From: Verrucomicrobiota bacterium
GTDB lineage: Bacteria > Verrucomicrobiota > Verrucomicrobiia > CAIQCK01
Reading direction: 5' to 3'
Length of the DNA stretch: 64,000 nt
Assembly (NCBI GenBank): GCA_016222825.1
Contig: JACRQF010000009.1
Location: forward strand, 620,001 to 684,000
A program made the position numbers and the translations under genes. The notes under the pieces are model-generated. The model was not told the DNA's origin and did not search any database. It saw only the letters and a program-made list of their open reading frames with translations. Positions 1 to 8,981 of this stretch are shown in pieces (position 1 is the first letter of the stretch; each line of letters starts with the position of its first letter).

Positions 1-1073
1 TCGTAGGGGTCCATGAAGAGCGGGTTGTGCCCGCGCAGGAAACTCTTCCACACCCACGCGACGGTGCCGCCGCAGCCCCAGATATGATCGGTGTCGAGCA
101 AGCTCACCTTCCGGCCGTCCCACGCCGGCGGGTCTTCGCCATAGCCGTCGTTGCGGCCCGGCGAAATCCAATCAGCGGGACTGGCCGACATGCTGGCGAG
201 CCGCTCGGCGCCGTGGCCGGTGATGCCAATGGGATGTTGTTTCGGTTTGGCGCGCTCGTAATCGCGGACGGTGTTCACGACCCACCAGTCCCAATCCTTG
301 TTGCCGCCTTCGTTGATGACTTCGTAGAGGACGTTGTCGAGGTCGTTCACCGTGTCCACCACTTTGCGGATGTAAGCGGCCTGCTGCTCGTTGGCGGCCT
401 TGTTGCCGAGCCGGTGGACTTCGCCGGTGATGCCATCGCCGTCCGTGTCGGCGTTGATGCCGTTGACGTTGTTGGAGGCGTGGAACGGATGCGCCCGCCA
501 TGCCCATCCCTCCGGTGCCAGTGATCGCCTGCGATTGCCGTGCATGAGGCCCCATCCCTCGAAGAGCATCACCGACACGTAAATACCGCGCCGCCCGGCC
601 GCGCCGACGCGCGTGCGCAACCGCTCGAAGTAGGCGGGATCGAACTTCGTCAGGTCGAACTTCGGCTTGCCGTCGATCGCTTTGCCCGGCCCGGTTCTTA
701 TCCACGGCAGCGGCGCGACATTGTGGACGAAGACTTTGCCGAGTTTTTGGTTTGCTTGCGTGCGCCACACCGTCGAATCCCACGCCCAGAGGCGGATGAA
801 GTTGTGGTCGTGCTGCTGCAGGAAGTCGAGGTAAGCGTCGAAATCGAACCGCTCCGGCGGTTCGCTGCGCCCCATGTCCACGAGGCTGTTCCACGTGTGC
901 GCGCCGGTCAGATAGACGGCCTTGCCGCTGCCATCGGTGAAGTAACGCGGGTTCTGCGGATGCACGCGCAACGAGCCGCGCAGCGCAACTTCGGACGCCC
1001 CCGCTGAAGCCAGCAGTCCGGCAAGACAGGCGACGCCGACCGCGCAAGAGAGATGTTTCAAGGTCGTGTTCAT
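1..1073 (-). CDS. Secreted clan-A-like glycoside hydrolase, 3' part outside window
   Basis: Open from the ATG at 1073 to the window edge, giving 357 residues without a stop, so the C-terminus is missing. Residues 1-26 form a signal peptide (charged start, leucine/alanine-rich core, end near ASAGA). The start of the mature part (NPRYFTDGSGKAVYLTG, about 41-57) is typical of cellulase-like TIM-barrel proteins of Planctomycetes and Verrucomicrobia. A VINEGG motif at about 252-257 places Glu255 as the probable acid/base; the second catalytic residue may lie near LLDTD (about 325) or beyond the window. The start is 4 bp after the stop of the upstream glycosidase gene, so the two are co-transcribed and probably act on the same exported substrate. 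The substrate cannot be read from sequence. Confidence 0.75.
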   Translation of the reverse strand, partial: MNTTLKHLSCAVGVACLAGLLASAGASEVALRGSLRVHPQNPRYFTDGSGKAVYLTGAHTWNSLVDMGRSEPPERFDFDAYLDFLQQHDHNFIRLWAWDSTVWRTQANQKLGKVFVHNVAPLPWIRTGPGKAIDGKPKFDLTKFDPAYFERLRTRVGAAGRRGIYVSVMLFEGWGLMHGNRRRSLAPEGWAWRAHPFHASNNVNGINADTDGDGITGEVHRLGNKAANEQQAAYIRKVVDTVNDLDNVLYEVINEGGNKDWDWWVVNTVRDYERAKPKQHPIGITGHGAERLASMSASPADWISPGRNDGYGEDPPAWDGRKVSLLDTDHIWGCGGTVAWVWKSFLRGHNPLFMDPY

Positions 1074-1077
1074 GGCA

Positions 1078-2475
1078 TCATTTCGTTCGTCCCGGCGGAG
1101 GGAACTTTTTCGCCGCATTATCCAACACCAGCACCCAGTCGTTGTTGTCGCCGCTGGTCGGCGGCGTGAACTCGCGCTCGCCTGTGCTGGCGAACTCGCC
1201 GGCAGGGGTCGCCTTGCCGTCGCGCGGGTTGAACCACCACGCTTTGATCTTCTCGCCGGTGATCTTTTCCATCCGGACTTTGAACGACTTGCCCGACGGC
1301 GAATAAACCATCGCGTAGCTTCCCTGCGCGTCGCGGGTCGCCTGGAGATGGTCGGCGCCCGTGCCCGCGTCGCCGACGATCACTGACTGGTCGGGGATGC
1401 GCGTCAGGAACGGGCGCGATTCCAGCAGCGCGCGGGCGTGGCGCATCTGGTTCGCGCCGGGCAGATGAATGGCCTCCTGCCACGCCGTGCGCTGGTCCAC
1501 GAAACGCCGTTTCTTTGCCGGATCGTGGAAGCTCCAGATGTCGTGGCAGCCGTAGGTGTGGCCGTGCGCGCCGGCAAACAGGCCCCAGTAGCAGAGCTTG
1601 CGCACGTCCCACTGGTCGAACCATCCCTGCTCCTTCTTGCGACGGACGGGATGGTTCTCGTAGCACGGCTCGGCATCCATGCACGGCTTCGTCGGCGTGC
1701 GCGCGTAGTCGCGGGCGATTTTGTCGTAGCTGGCGATGTTCTTCTCGGCATGGCCGCTCTGGATCATGTTGAAGTCCAGCCACGGCTCGTCGTGCACCAT
1801 GTCAGCGGAATGTCTGCCGCCGCTCGGATGGAACGTGATTAAGTGTGCGCCGCCGTCGCCCGCTCGCAGCCCGGTTGCCATCGCACGGTTGATCAGCCGC
1901 TGCTCGTCGCTCTCGATGGCGCGGTCGCCGCCCAGAATCCAGATGATTTTCGCGTCGCGATAACGCTGCGCCAACCACTCGCCGTAAGCGCGGGCGTTCT
2001 GCGGCGTGAAAATCAGCGGCCCTTTGCCCCATCGTTTGTTCCACTTGTCGCCCCACGTTGGCACCATGCCGACCCACAGACCGAGTTCGTTCGCGCGCTT
2101 CGTGATCCAGTCCACGTGTTGAAAATATTCCTCCACCGGCTGGGTCGGGTCGTCGTTACGCAACGGCAGATGGCCGTAAGCGTTCGGCATCCGCAGCCCG
2201 TCGAACTCCGCCAGCACGACAGCCTGGATGACCGTGAACTTCTGCTCCGCCCGCGTGCGCAGGTAAAGGTCGGCCTCTTCGCGCGTCAGGCAGTGGAACA
2301 GCTCCCATGCCGTGTCGCCGAGGTAAAAGAACGGCTTGCCGTCGGTGTGCATCAGGAAGCGGCCGTTGTCGCTGACGCACAGCCGCGGCGGCTCTGCGGC
2401 TGGTGAAGCGGGAACAGCCGGGAAGGAGAAACACGCCAAGACGGCGCAGGCGGAAGCTGTGACGATTGGTTTCAT
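1078..2475 (-). CDS. GH140-like glycosidase (DUF4038 apiosidase-like) with collagen-binding-like C-terminus
   Basis: 465 residues from the ATG at 2475; an upstream in-frame ATG would put 32 polar residues before the signal peptide, so the inner start is preferred. Signal peptide about 1-28. The catalytic domain shows the family pattern: [17 protein letters not shown] (about 45-61), LGGDR with candidate catalytic Asp184, a SADMVHDE segment, and MDAEPCYE with candidate Glu269, then a GAHGHTYG motif. The last 90 residues ([10 protein letters not shown]...DWVLVLD) resemble the small domain called putative collagen-binding that usually follows DUF4038. Characterised GH140 enzymes release apiose from rhamnogalacturonan II side chains; that specificity here is only inferred. 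First gene of a pair with the glycosidase at 1-1073. Confidence 0.85.
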   Translation of the reverse strand: MKPIVTASACAVLACFSFPAVPASPAAEPPRLCVSDNGRFLMHTDGKPFFYLGDTAWELFHCLTREEADLYLRTRAEQKFTVIQAVVLAEFDGLRMPNAYGHLPLRNDDPTQPVEEYFQHVDWITKRANELGLWVGMVPTWGDKWNKRWGKGPLIFTPQNARAYGEWLAQRYRDAKIIWILGGDRAIESDEQRLINRAMATGLRAGDGGAHLITFHPSGGRHSADMVHDEPWLDFNMIQSGHAEKNIASYDKIARDYARTPTKPCMDAEPCYENHPVRRKKEQGWFDQWDVRKLCYWGLFAGAHGHTYGCHDIWSFHDPAKKRRFVDQRTAWQEAIHLPGANQMRHARALLESRPFLTRIPDQSVIVGDAGTGADHLQATRDAQGSYAMVYSPSGKSFKVRMEKITGEKIKAWWFNPRDGKATPAGEFASTGEREFTPPTSGDNNDWVLVLDNAAKKFPPPGRTK

Positions 2476-2630
2476 AGCTGGCTCTCGAAACGAAATCTCG
2501 GCGTCGGCTGGCTGCGAAGTCAAACAGCCGCCATCACTCGTGTCAAAGCAACTTTGAACGGCAGGAAACATTTGACCTCGCCTTGACGACCGCGTATTGA
2601 CGTGGCCTGACGACTTGAAACGCTCAGAAC

Positions 2631-2651
2631 TTACGCATCACGCATTATGCC
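2631..2651. repeat. Heptamer short tandem repeat at the aldo/keto reductase start
   Basis: Three successive 7-bp units, ttacgca, tcacgca and ttatgcc, run into the start codon of the following gene. The same heptamer family recurs at 39479-39527, 42397-42424 and 50390-50417. Confidence 0.6.
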
Positions 2652-3834
2652 CATGAAATACCGCCGCTTCGGCCGCACCAACCTTCAGATGCCCGTCATC
2701 ACCTGCGGCGGGATGCGCTACCAGCACAAGTGGCAGGACGTGCCGGAGAGCGAGATTCCCGCCGACAGCCAGACCAACATCGAAGCCTGTATCCACCGCG
2801 CGCTGGAGTTGGGCATCAATCACATCGAAACCGCGCGCGGCTACGGCACCAGCGAGATGCAGCTCGGCCGCGTGCTGCCCACCCTCCCGCGCGAGAAGAT
2901 GCTCGTCCAGACCAAGGTCTTCCCCTTCGCCACGCCCAAGGAGTTCCTCGACACCTTCGAGACCTCCATGCGTTACCTGCGGCTCGATTACGTGGACCTG
3001 CTCTCCATCCACGGCATCAACAACGCCCAGCTCCTCGACTGGACCCTGCACAAAGGCGGCTGCCTCGACGCCGCCCGCCAGCTCCAGCGCGACGGTCGCT
3101 GCCGCTTCATCGGCTTCTCCACCCACGGCCCCACCGACGTCATCGTCAAGGCCATCGAGACCGAGGAGTTCGACTACGTCAACCTCCACTGGTATTTCGT
3201 CAACGAATTGAACTGGCGCGCCATCGAGGCCGCCGCGCGGCGCGATTTGGGCGTCTTCATCATCCGCCCCAACGACAAAGGCGGCAAACTCTATGCGCCG
3301 CCGCCGAAGCTCGTGGACCTCTGCCGCCCGCTCACCCCGATGCAGTTCAACGACCTCTTCTGCCTCGCCCGGCCGCAAGTCCACACCCTCAGCATGGGCA
3401 TCGCCAAACCCAGCGACTTCGACGAACACATCGCCGCCCTCGACCACTACGACCGCGCCGCCGAAACCGCCGCGCCCATCGAGCAGCGCCTCCGCGCCGA
3501 GATGGCGCGCATCCTCGGCGACGACTGGTGCCGCCGCTGGCACGAGGGACTGCCGGAGTGGACCGACACCCCCGGCAACGTCAACGTGCAGGAGATCGTC
3601 CGCCTCTGGACCTACGCCAAGAGCCTCGGCATCCTCGACTGGGCCAAGATGCGCTACAACCTCCTCTCCAACGCCGAACACTGGTTCCCCGGCGCCGTCC
3701 CCGGCAAACACCGCGAAGTGGATCTCCGCCCCGCCTTGGCCCGCAGCCCCTTCGCCGCCCGCATCCCCGCCATCCTCGACGAAGCTCACACGATGATGTT
3801 CGACGAGCCGCAGAAACGGCTCAGTCAGAGTTGA
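2647..3834 (+). CDS. Aldo/keto reductase family protein
   Basis: 395 residues. The N-terminal 270 residues form an AKR barrel: the [12 protein letters not shown] opening, ARGYGTSE with the catalytic Tyr, QTKVFP with the Lys, and SIHGIN with the His. The usual catalytic Asp of the FDTAxxYG motif is Glu here (IETARGYG), a substitution I believe occurs in a subgroup of uncharacterised relatives. The C-terminal 120 residues, with a [12 protein letters not shown] segment, replace the ferredoxin-like tail seen in some related proteins and contain no CxxC clusters. No clear ribosome-binding site; the ATG lies inside a heptamer repeat, and a second ATG two codons on (2653) is equally possible. It stands alone on this strand. 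A cytosolic sugar or aldehyde reductase role is inferred. Confidence 0.85.
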   Translation: MPMKYRRFGRTNLQMPVITCGGMRYQHKWQDVPESEIPADSQTNIEACIHRALELGINHIETARGYGTSEMQLGRVLPTLPREKMLVQTKVFPFATPKEFLDTFETSMRYLRLDYVDLLSIHGINNAQLLDWTLHKGGCLDAARQLQRDGRCRFIGFSTHGPTDVIVKAIETEEFDYVNLHWYFVNELNWRAIEAAARRDLGVFIIRPNDKGGKLYAPPPKLVDLCRPLTPMQFNDLFCLARPQVHTLSMGIAKPSDFDEHIAALDHYDRAAETAAPIEQRLRAEMARILGDDWCRRWHEGLPEWTDTPGNVNVQEIVRLWTYAKSLGILDWAKMRYNLLSNAEHWFPGAVPGKHREVDLRPALARSPFAARIPAILDEAHTMMFDEPQKRLSQS

Positions 3835-3849
3835 GGGGAGAAGTGAAGG

Positions 3850-4176
3850 CTAACGCCTGCACTTAGCTGCAGGTGCAGGTTCACGAACCGTCCAAGACGA
3901 TGTGAAGTCGGGGTCAACAACAACTTCGCCACTAGAACGAAGTTGGTAGCGACCAGGCCGCGCTCTCGTGAACGCCGATGGATCGGGAGGAAGGGTTAAA
4001 TCTTCGCCATTACCAGCAAGGCGAATATGCACCAAATCGTCGTCTCGCGACTCCACCCGACCGTGAAATTGCTGGTGACTGATCACCTTGCCCTTGTGGT
4101 CAACGCGAGTGATGCCAACAAGCACGCTCTTACCGATCAGTTCCCTCAAGTCAGAGATGTGTTGTGGAGTCTTCAT
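3850..4176 (-). CDS. Hypothetical small protein, 108 residues
   Basis: Not assigned to a named family with certainty. The sequence looks like a compact all-beta protein: a GKSVLVGITRVDHKGKV segment at about 15-31, then LTLPPDPSAF and a GEVVVDPDFTSSW segment near the C-terminus. I recall similar short proteins scattered across bacteria, some near toxin or immunity genes, but that is recollection, not evidence. No signal peptide or membrane segment. It follows the DUF6882-type gene by 15 bp on the same strand, so the pair probably forms one transcript. Base composition is clearly more AT-rich than the flanking genes, suggesting recent acquisition. Confidence 0.6.
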   Translation of the reverse strand: MKTPQHISDLRELIGKSVLVGITRVDHKGKVISHQQFHGRVESRDDDLVHIRLAGNGEDLTLPPDPSAFTRARPGRYQLRSSGEVVVDPDFTSSWTVREPAPAAKCRR

Positions 4177-4191
4177 GTGAATGAGACATCG

Positions 4192-4671
4192 TTAAGCACT
4201 TCGTTCATTCGGGGTCAGCCGTTTAAGGTCGTTTAAGAGCAGGAATAAGGCACCATTCGGGGACGGACTTCGATATGCAGCTTCGCTCTCAAGCAGACGA
4301 GCCGAAATAGAAGTCATTTCCCAACCGTCGGCTTCGTCCGCTGGCCATTGGGGGTTGATTAGCGGTGCAATGCGGTGTTGAACGCCATATTCACGCACGC
4401 GCTCGATGTCTGGCGTGAAAACGTCCTTGAAGTGCGAGTTAGCCCACGACCAAAGCCAAGTATTAGAGGTGGTGGAAATTGAACCTACGATAATGATGCG
4501 AGCCTCAACTTGCGGGACACCACCGTTTGACCACCAGAAGCGATTGGTGGGAAGGTCATAGTCATATCGCTCGAAGCCGCCGATACCGAACTCCTCTCGT
4601 GCTCTGGCGATGCGAGCGCGGAGATATTCTGTGGCATCACTGACCAACTGACAGAATTCGGCTTCGCTCAT
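4192..4671 (-). CDS. DUF6882-like protein
   Basis: 159 residues from the ATG at 4671 (MSEAEFC). The middle (IIIVGSISTTSNTWLWSWAN, about 66-85) followed by YGVQHRIAPL and a WEMTSISARLLESEAAYR segment matches DUF6882 proteins, whose function is unknown. The frame stays open for a further 261 codons upstream, to an ATG at 5454, but that stretch is the 21-bp repeat array and translates to a very basic heptad-repeat peptide; because the repeat length is a multiple of three, openness there is expected by default. The short start is therefore preferred, although a long fusion cannot be excluded. Like its neighbour at 3850-4176 it is AT-richer than the rest of the window. Confidence 0.65.
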   Translation of the reverse strand: MSEAEFCQLVSDATEYLRARIARAREEFGIGGFERYDYDLPTNRFWWSNGGVPQVEARIIIVGSISTTSNTWLWSWANSHFKDVFTPDIERVREYGVQHRIAPLINPQWPADEADGWEMTSISARLLESEAAYRSPSPNGALFLLLNDLKRLTPNERSA

Positions 4672-4710
4672 GTGAGAGATGTAGAATGGATTGACTTTAA
4701 GTTGGGATTC

Positions 4711-5566
4711 TATTGCCGCCGCGTTAGACGATACGGCGGACTTTGAAACCTGACTTTCGCCCCGTCCAGAACAATCTGGCGGCGGGGAGAAGCTCTCGGC
4801 GGTCCGCTTCCAGTTCTCAGCCGGGCAGCCAGTCTCCGCGCCGGGGAAAAACTCTATCTCCGCAGTCGCGTTCAGCATCTTCGCTGTGTCGTTCGCATTC
4901 TTGCGCCCGCGCTCTTGCATCCCTCGCCTCTCCGCACGACTGCGCCGGCGTTCCGCATTCAACCCCGGCGCCGCCGCGATGTCGCGGGCCGTTGCGGGGT
5001 CGTTGCGGTGCGAACCGGGGTGCAGCCCTCGCCGTCCGGGGTGATCCCGGCAACGCGCGGGGTGTTTGTTCCGCGCCGTGGGGTTACAGCCGGGTCGCGC
5101 GGGGCGTTGGTCGCGCGGCGCGGTTCGTTCCCGCCACGATGCGGTTTTGCGGTTCGACGTCAAGGGGTTCCAGCCACGTGCCGCGGGGGAGTGGCCGGAC
5201 GCCACGGGGCGATTCTTCCGTGTCATGGGGTGTTCCCCGAATGCCGCGGGGCGATTCTTTTGCGCCGCGGGGTGCGCCCCGCACGGTTTGGGGTGGCCGC
5301 CCCGTGTCTTGCGGGGCGCACCCCGGCTGGTCCGATGTTTTCCTCGCGCCTTGCGGGGCGGTGACCAGTCTCTTGCGGGGCGCGCCCCGTGCCGTGGAAA
5401 GTTCTCCCCGCGCCGTCCGGGCTGCCATCCCATGTCTCGCGGCGGACGCCCCATGCCGTGGAAAAATCGCCCCGTGTCTCGGAAAAATCACCCCATGCCG
5501 TAAGAAATTCACCCCGCGGCGTGGAAAAATCGCCCCCTGCGGCGCGGGGCGTGCCTTATTTCACGA
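4711..5566. repeat. Degenerate 21-bp tandem array, about 40 units
   Basis: The sequence falls into consecutive 21-bp units. On the + strand the middle part has a recurring g-c-c-g-x-g-g-g-g core once per unit; the right part alternates this with gtggaaaaatcgcccc-type units (5451-5560). Units are poorly conserved but I found no insertion or deletion breaking the phase in the parts split by hand. On the - strand the frame of the DUF6882 gene reads as heptapeptides with a common HPA/RPA ending. All frames remain open over long distances because 21 is divisible by three. The period also equals two DNA helical turns. Confidence 0.85.
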
Positions 5567-5985
5567 AAAACATGCTTTTTCGCCCAACAACGCGTTTTCC
5601 GATCGCCCTGAACCCCGCCCCAGCCCATCCCAACCATGCATGAGAACCATCCGATTGGACGCCGGGTTCCGGCTGGACGACAAGAATAGCCGCTGGGGGA
5701 ACCCCAACCGGGGCGCATCGCAGTTTTTGAGAACAGCCATAAGCGGTGGAATCCTGTAGCTGAACGCGCCAGCGTTCAGCCCGCCGCCGCTGAACGCTGG
5801 CGCGTTCCGCTACACTTGCCCCGCAGGCGTTCAAAATCTGGGATGCGCCCCATCCGCCTGTTTGAGCCGGGCGGCCCCGGCGCCGCCGGCCCGCAATGCG
5901 TGCTGAGCATCCCGGCGGGATAAGCAAGCGCGGCGCGCGCCACGCTCGCCCTCACCCCCGACATCCTCGCTGGTCCGCCAAGACT
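5567..5985. other. Gene-free stretch with one palindromic element
   Basis: No convincing gene on either strand. Apart from the palindromic element at 5756-5813 it holds GC-rich unique sequence. The frames that are open lack ribosome-binding sites and recognisable protein features. Confidence 0.5.
5756..5813. repeat. REP pair (BIME-like) with GTAG...CTAC ends
   Basis: Inverted arms 5756-5779 and 5790-5813 match at 23 of 24 positions, separated by 10 bp. Each arm is itself a REP-like unit: a GTAG head followed by the hairpin ctgaacgc-gcca-gcgttcag, and in the right arm the mirror image ending in CTAC. GTAG heads are the hallmark of REP sequences processed by RAYT (Y1 transposase-like) proteins. 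Confidence 0.85.
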
Positions 5986-7257
5986 TCAGCTTGTCTCACC
6001 GAGCAACCACAACGCCGTCTTCGCAGCGCGAGGGAAGACGCTGGCAGCCGACTGAGACTCGATGGCCGCGCCGAGCAGCGTCGCCTCGTCGCGCTCCACG
6101 ATGGGCAGCGATTTCAGCAGCGTGCAGGCTTCGCTGAGGCAGAACGTCTGCCGGATTTCCGTGCGCTCGCCGCAGACGCGCGCGAGGTGGAACGTCGCCC
6201 GCGCCGGCCCGAACTCCGCGGCGATGTCCACCGAGGTCAGCCGCCCCGGCGCGAGCGATCCGGCGGCCTGCGCAAGCAACTCGACCGTCACGCGTCGCGG
6301 GCCGGCGGCGAACGTGGCCCGCACACCCTCCGGCGTCACCTCGCGCGCGATCGGCGTCCACTGCAACTGGCCGGCGATCCAGCCGGCGTATAGAGCAGCA
6401 GGCAGCGCGGCGGTCGGCCTGCCATCCGGTGTCGCGTAACGCACCGTCACGGTTTCGATGCCGTCCAGCCCGTCGCGGAGTTGCGGCGGATCGAAGAACT
6501 GCGCCGTCATCTCGCGCCAATGACCCATCGTGTGCCAGACCATCACCGTGGCCTTGTCGGCGGCGCACTCGCGCAGGCAGAGGCGCAGGCTCGGCACGGC
6601 GCGGAGCGTCCGCAACGCCGGGTTGGCCAGCGGCTCGGCGTGGACGATCACGCGATCGGCCAGTTCGCTCAGCGTGTCGAAGAGCGCTGAGGCGGTTGAA
6701 GACGGCGTCGTGTCGAGGTGGGGCGAGACTCCGTCGAGTCTCCGCTTTTCCGATGCCGGCTCGACGGAGTCTCGCCCCACCTTCAATTGCTCGGCGTCCG
6801 TCGGCAGCGCCCACCACAACACCACCGGCAGGTCCGGCTCCAGCAGCGGCAGCACCGCGCCCGGCACGTTGCCCGCGCCGCCACGACCGGTGCGGAGCGT
6901 GATGAGTTCGCTGCAAACCTGCGGGTTGCCCGGCGACGGCAGATGACAGAGCGCCGTGACGGCGGCGGTGAGCGCGGCGTCGGCACCGGCCGGGCCGAGT
7001 TGCGCCCAGAGGATGCGGCAAGGGAACCGGGCGCTGACTCTCTGGAGCGTGTCCGCGTGCCACGCGTTGTTGGCCGTGTCGCCGACGACGAGGAGGTTGG
7101 CGAGGCAAACGCGCGTGACCGCCGCGCCACCGTCCGCGCCCGCCTGCTCGGACGCGGGTTTCCACAGCGCCGCCAGTTCACGCTCAATGGCCGCCGGCTC
7201 CACCGGCACGGGAATGCCGGAGAGGAACTGCTCGACCGTTGTGTTGTCAGTTGTCAC
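5986..7257 (-). CDS. opcA: Glucose-6-phosphate dehydrogenase assembly protein OpcA
   Basis: 423 residues, GTG start at 7257. The order of conserved segments (LAALWKP near 30, TRVCLANLLVV near 50, the RFPCRILWAQL strand, ELITLR, LPVVLWWALP near 145, then the LADRVIVHAEP block and the C-terminal domain ending at LLGETS) fits OpcA, which promotes assembly and activation of G6PDH. It lies 81 bp downstream of zwf on the same strand, the usual partnership. Between LPVVLWW and LADRVIV the protein carries about 23 extra residues (VGRDSVEPASEKRRLDGVSP) encoded by an almost perfect palindrome at 6716-6782, so this domain loop was enlarged by an inserted repeat without breaking the frame. Confidence 0.88.
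   Translation of the reverse strand: MTTDNTTVEQFLSGIPVPVEPAAIERELAALWKPASEQAGADGGAAVTRVCLANLLVVGDTANNAWHADTLQRVSARFPCRILWAQLGPAGADAALTAAVTALCHLPSPGNPQVCSELITLRTGRGGAGNVPGAVLPLLEPDLPVVLWWALPTDAEQLKVGRDSVEPASEKRRLDGVSPHLDTTPSSTASALFDTLSELADRVIVHAEPLANPALRTLRAVPSLRLCLRECAADKATVMVWHTMGHWREMTAQFFDPPQLRDGLDGIETVTVRYATPDGRPTAALPAALYAGWIAGQLQWTPIAREVTPEGVRATFAAGPRRVTVELLAQAAGSLAPGRLTSVDIAAEFGPARATFHLARVCGERTEIRQTFCLSEACTLLKSLPIVERDEATLLGAAIESQSAASVFPRAAKTALWLLGETS
6716..6782. repeat. Palindromic element inserted in frame inside opcA
   Basis: Arms 6716-6738 and 6760-6782 are perfect 23-bp inverted repeats around a 21-bp loop. The left arm also has an internal stem gagactc/gagtctc. In the opcA frame it encodes GRDSVEP...RRLDGVSPH. 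It lacks a GTAG head, so it belongs to a family different from the elements at 5756, 50979 and 62640. Confidence 0.9.
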
Positions 7258-7264
7258 AGGTTCC

Positions 7265-7335
7265 AGTGAAGAGCTAAGAGTTGGCGGAAAATGCTGATCT
7301 AACTCTTAACTCTCAATTCTTCACTCTTAACTTCC
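7265..7335. repeat. Heptamer tandem repeats in the zwf-opcA spacer
   Basis: Units agtgaag, agctaag, agttggc at 7265-7285 face aactctt, aactctc, aattctt, cactctt, aacttcc at 7301-7335. The two runs are approximately inverted, so the transcript leader of opcA could form a hairpin. Confidence 0.75.
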
Positions 7336-7338
7336 GCA

Positions 7339-8898
7339 TCACAGCCTTCTCCATTTCGCGCCGGTGCCTTCCATCAGACGGTCCGCTTCTTCCGGCCCCC
7401 AGCTTCCGGCGGCGTAGTTGGGGAACTGCGGCGGCGGCGCTTGCTGCCAGCCGGCGATGATCGAGTCCACAAACCGCCACGCGTGCTCCACTTCGTCGGC
7501 GCGCGTGTAGAGTGTCGAGTCGCCGAGCATCGCGTCCAACAGCAACCGCTCGTAAGCCTCCGGCGGTTGCTGGCCGAACGACGAGCCGTAGCGGAAATCC
7601 ATCTTCACCGGTTGCAACCGCACGCGCATCCCCGGCGCCTTCGCCTCGAACGCGAGCGAGATGCCTTCGTCGGGCTGGATGCGCAGCGCCAGCAGGTTCG
7701 CGTTCGGCGGAAGCGAAGCGTTGCCGTCGCCGGCAAACAGCCGCGTCGGCGCGCTCTTGAACTGGATGGCGATCTCCGTGACGCGCTTCGGCAACCGTTT
7801 GCCAACGCGGATGAAGAACGGCACGCCGGCCCAACGCCACGTGTCCAGCCGCAGCCGCGCGGCGACATAGGTTTCAGTCATGGAGCCGGGCGGGACGGCT
7901 TCTTCCTCGCGGTAGCCTTTGACGGCCTTGCCGAGCAGCGTGCCGGGGCCGTATTGACCGCGCACGATCTGCGCCGCGACCTCGGCAGGTGTGAGCGGCC
8001 GGAGCGAGCGCATCACCTTCGCCTTCTCGTCGCGGATCGCGTCCGCTTCCATCGCCACGGGCGGCTCCATTGCCACCAGCGAAAGCAACTGCATGATGTG
8101 GTTCTGCATCACGTCGCGGATGGCGCCGGCGGTGTCGTAGTAAGCGCCGCGCCGGCCCTCCATGCCCAACTCCTCTGCGGCGGTGATCTGGACGTGCTCG
8201 ATGTATTTCTGGTTCCAGAGCGGCTCGAAGATGGCGTTGGCGAACCGCAGCGCGAGGATGTTCTGGACCGTCTCCTTGCCGAGATAATGGTCAATCCGGA
8301 GAATCTGCCGCTCTGCCAGCACCGCCGCCGCCGAGCGGTTCAGCGCCAGCGCCGAGTCGAGGTCGTGGCCGAACGGTTTCTCGATCACCACGCGCGTCCA
8401 CGGATGCGCCGCTACCGCGTCCGCGACGAGGCCCGCCGCGCCGAGGTTCTTGATGATGACTGGGAAATACTCCGGTGACGTGGCGAGGTAGAACAACCGG
8501 TTGCCCTGTGTGCCACACCGGCGATCCATGTCGTCGAGCCGCTGCTTCAACGACGCGTAGGCGGCCAAGTCGTCCAGATTGCCGACGTGATAGCCGAGAG
8601 CCTTGCCGAAGTCCTTCCACACCTCCGGCAACGCTGGCCGCAGCCGCGAGTGCTTGTTGATCGCGTCGAGCATCTCCGCGCGGAACTGCTCATCCGTTTT
8701 TGCCCGGCGCGCGAAGCCGAGAACCGTGAATCCGGCGGGCAACATGCCTTCGCGGGCGAGGTTGTAGAGCGCCGGCACCAGCTTGCGGCTCGTGAGATCG
8801 CCGGTCGCGCCGAACAGCACGACAACGCAGGGCTCCGGCGCGGCGGCGCGCGGCATGGCTTCGCGCAGCGGGTTGGCTTGACTCGGCTCGGCGTTCAT
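7339..8898 (-). CDS. zwf: Glucose-6-phosphate 1-dehydrogenase
   Basis: 519 residues from the ATG at 8898; the frame extends further upstream but the longer product would have 43 unalignable residues and overlap the divergent lipoprotein gene. It catalyses NADP-dependent oxidation of glucose 6-phosphate to the lactone, the entry of the oxidative pentose phosphate pathway. Seen in the sequence: the nucleotide-binding motif [12 protein letters not shown] near residue 32, the active-site signature [13 protein letters not shown] near 205 with catalytic His, VIEKPFGHD, and the C-terminal [11 protein letters not shown] and [11 protein letters not shown] blocks. Length is in the normal range. Followed by opcA, and functionally linked to the transketolase gene at 51563. 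Confidence 0.96.
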   Translation of the reverse strand: MNAEPSQANPLREAMPRAAAPEPCVVVLFGATGDLTSRKLVPALYNLAREGMLPAGFTVLGFARRAKTDEQFRAEMLDAINKHSRLRPALPEVWKDFGKALGYHVGNLDDLAAYASLKQRLDDMDRRCGTQGNRLFYLATSPEYFPVIIKNLGAAGLVADAVAAHPWTRVVIEKPFGHDLDSALALNRSAAAVLAERQILRIDHYLGKETVQNILALRFANAIFEPLWNQKYIEHVQITAAEELGMEGRRGAYYDTAGAIRDVMQNHIMQLLSLVAMEPPVAMEADAIRDEKAKVMRSLRPLTPAEVAAQIVRGQYGPGTLLGKAVKGYREEEAVPPGSMTETYVAARLRLDTWRWAGVPFFIRVGKRLPKRVTEIAIQFKSAPTRLFAGDGNASLPPNANLLALRIQPDEGISLAFEAKAPGMRVRLQPVKMDFRYGSSFGQQPPEAYERLLLDAMLGDSTLYTRADEVEHAWRFVDSIIAGWQQAPPPQFPNYAAGSWGPEEADRLMEGTGAKWRRL

Positions 8899-8981
8899 AG
8901 GCGGGAATGTAACAGACGCCGGCGTTCCCGGCACGCGCGGTTTTGATGACGCACGGCTCGCTCCTTGACTTTGGTGGGTGA

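Noticed and set aside
2638..3789. Minus-strand frame of 383 codons opposite the aldo/keto reductase
   Set aside because: Val/Gly/Glu-rich shadow product; the plus strand carries complete AKR motifs.
3850..3890. Possible terminator hairpin after the aldo/keto reductase (aggctaacgcctgcac...gtgcaggt)
   Set aside because: The stem is short and interrupted and no T-run follows.
4711..5566. CRISPR array
   Set aside because: No constant repeat with unique spacers; the whole unit is degenerate and only 21 bp.
4743..5759. Long open frames on both strands of the 21-bp array (for example 338 codons on the plus strand)
   Set aside because: The repeat period is a multiple of three, so frames stay open automatically; no ribosome-binding sites or recognisable domains.
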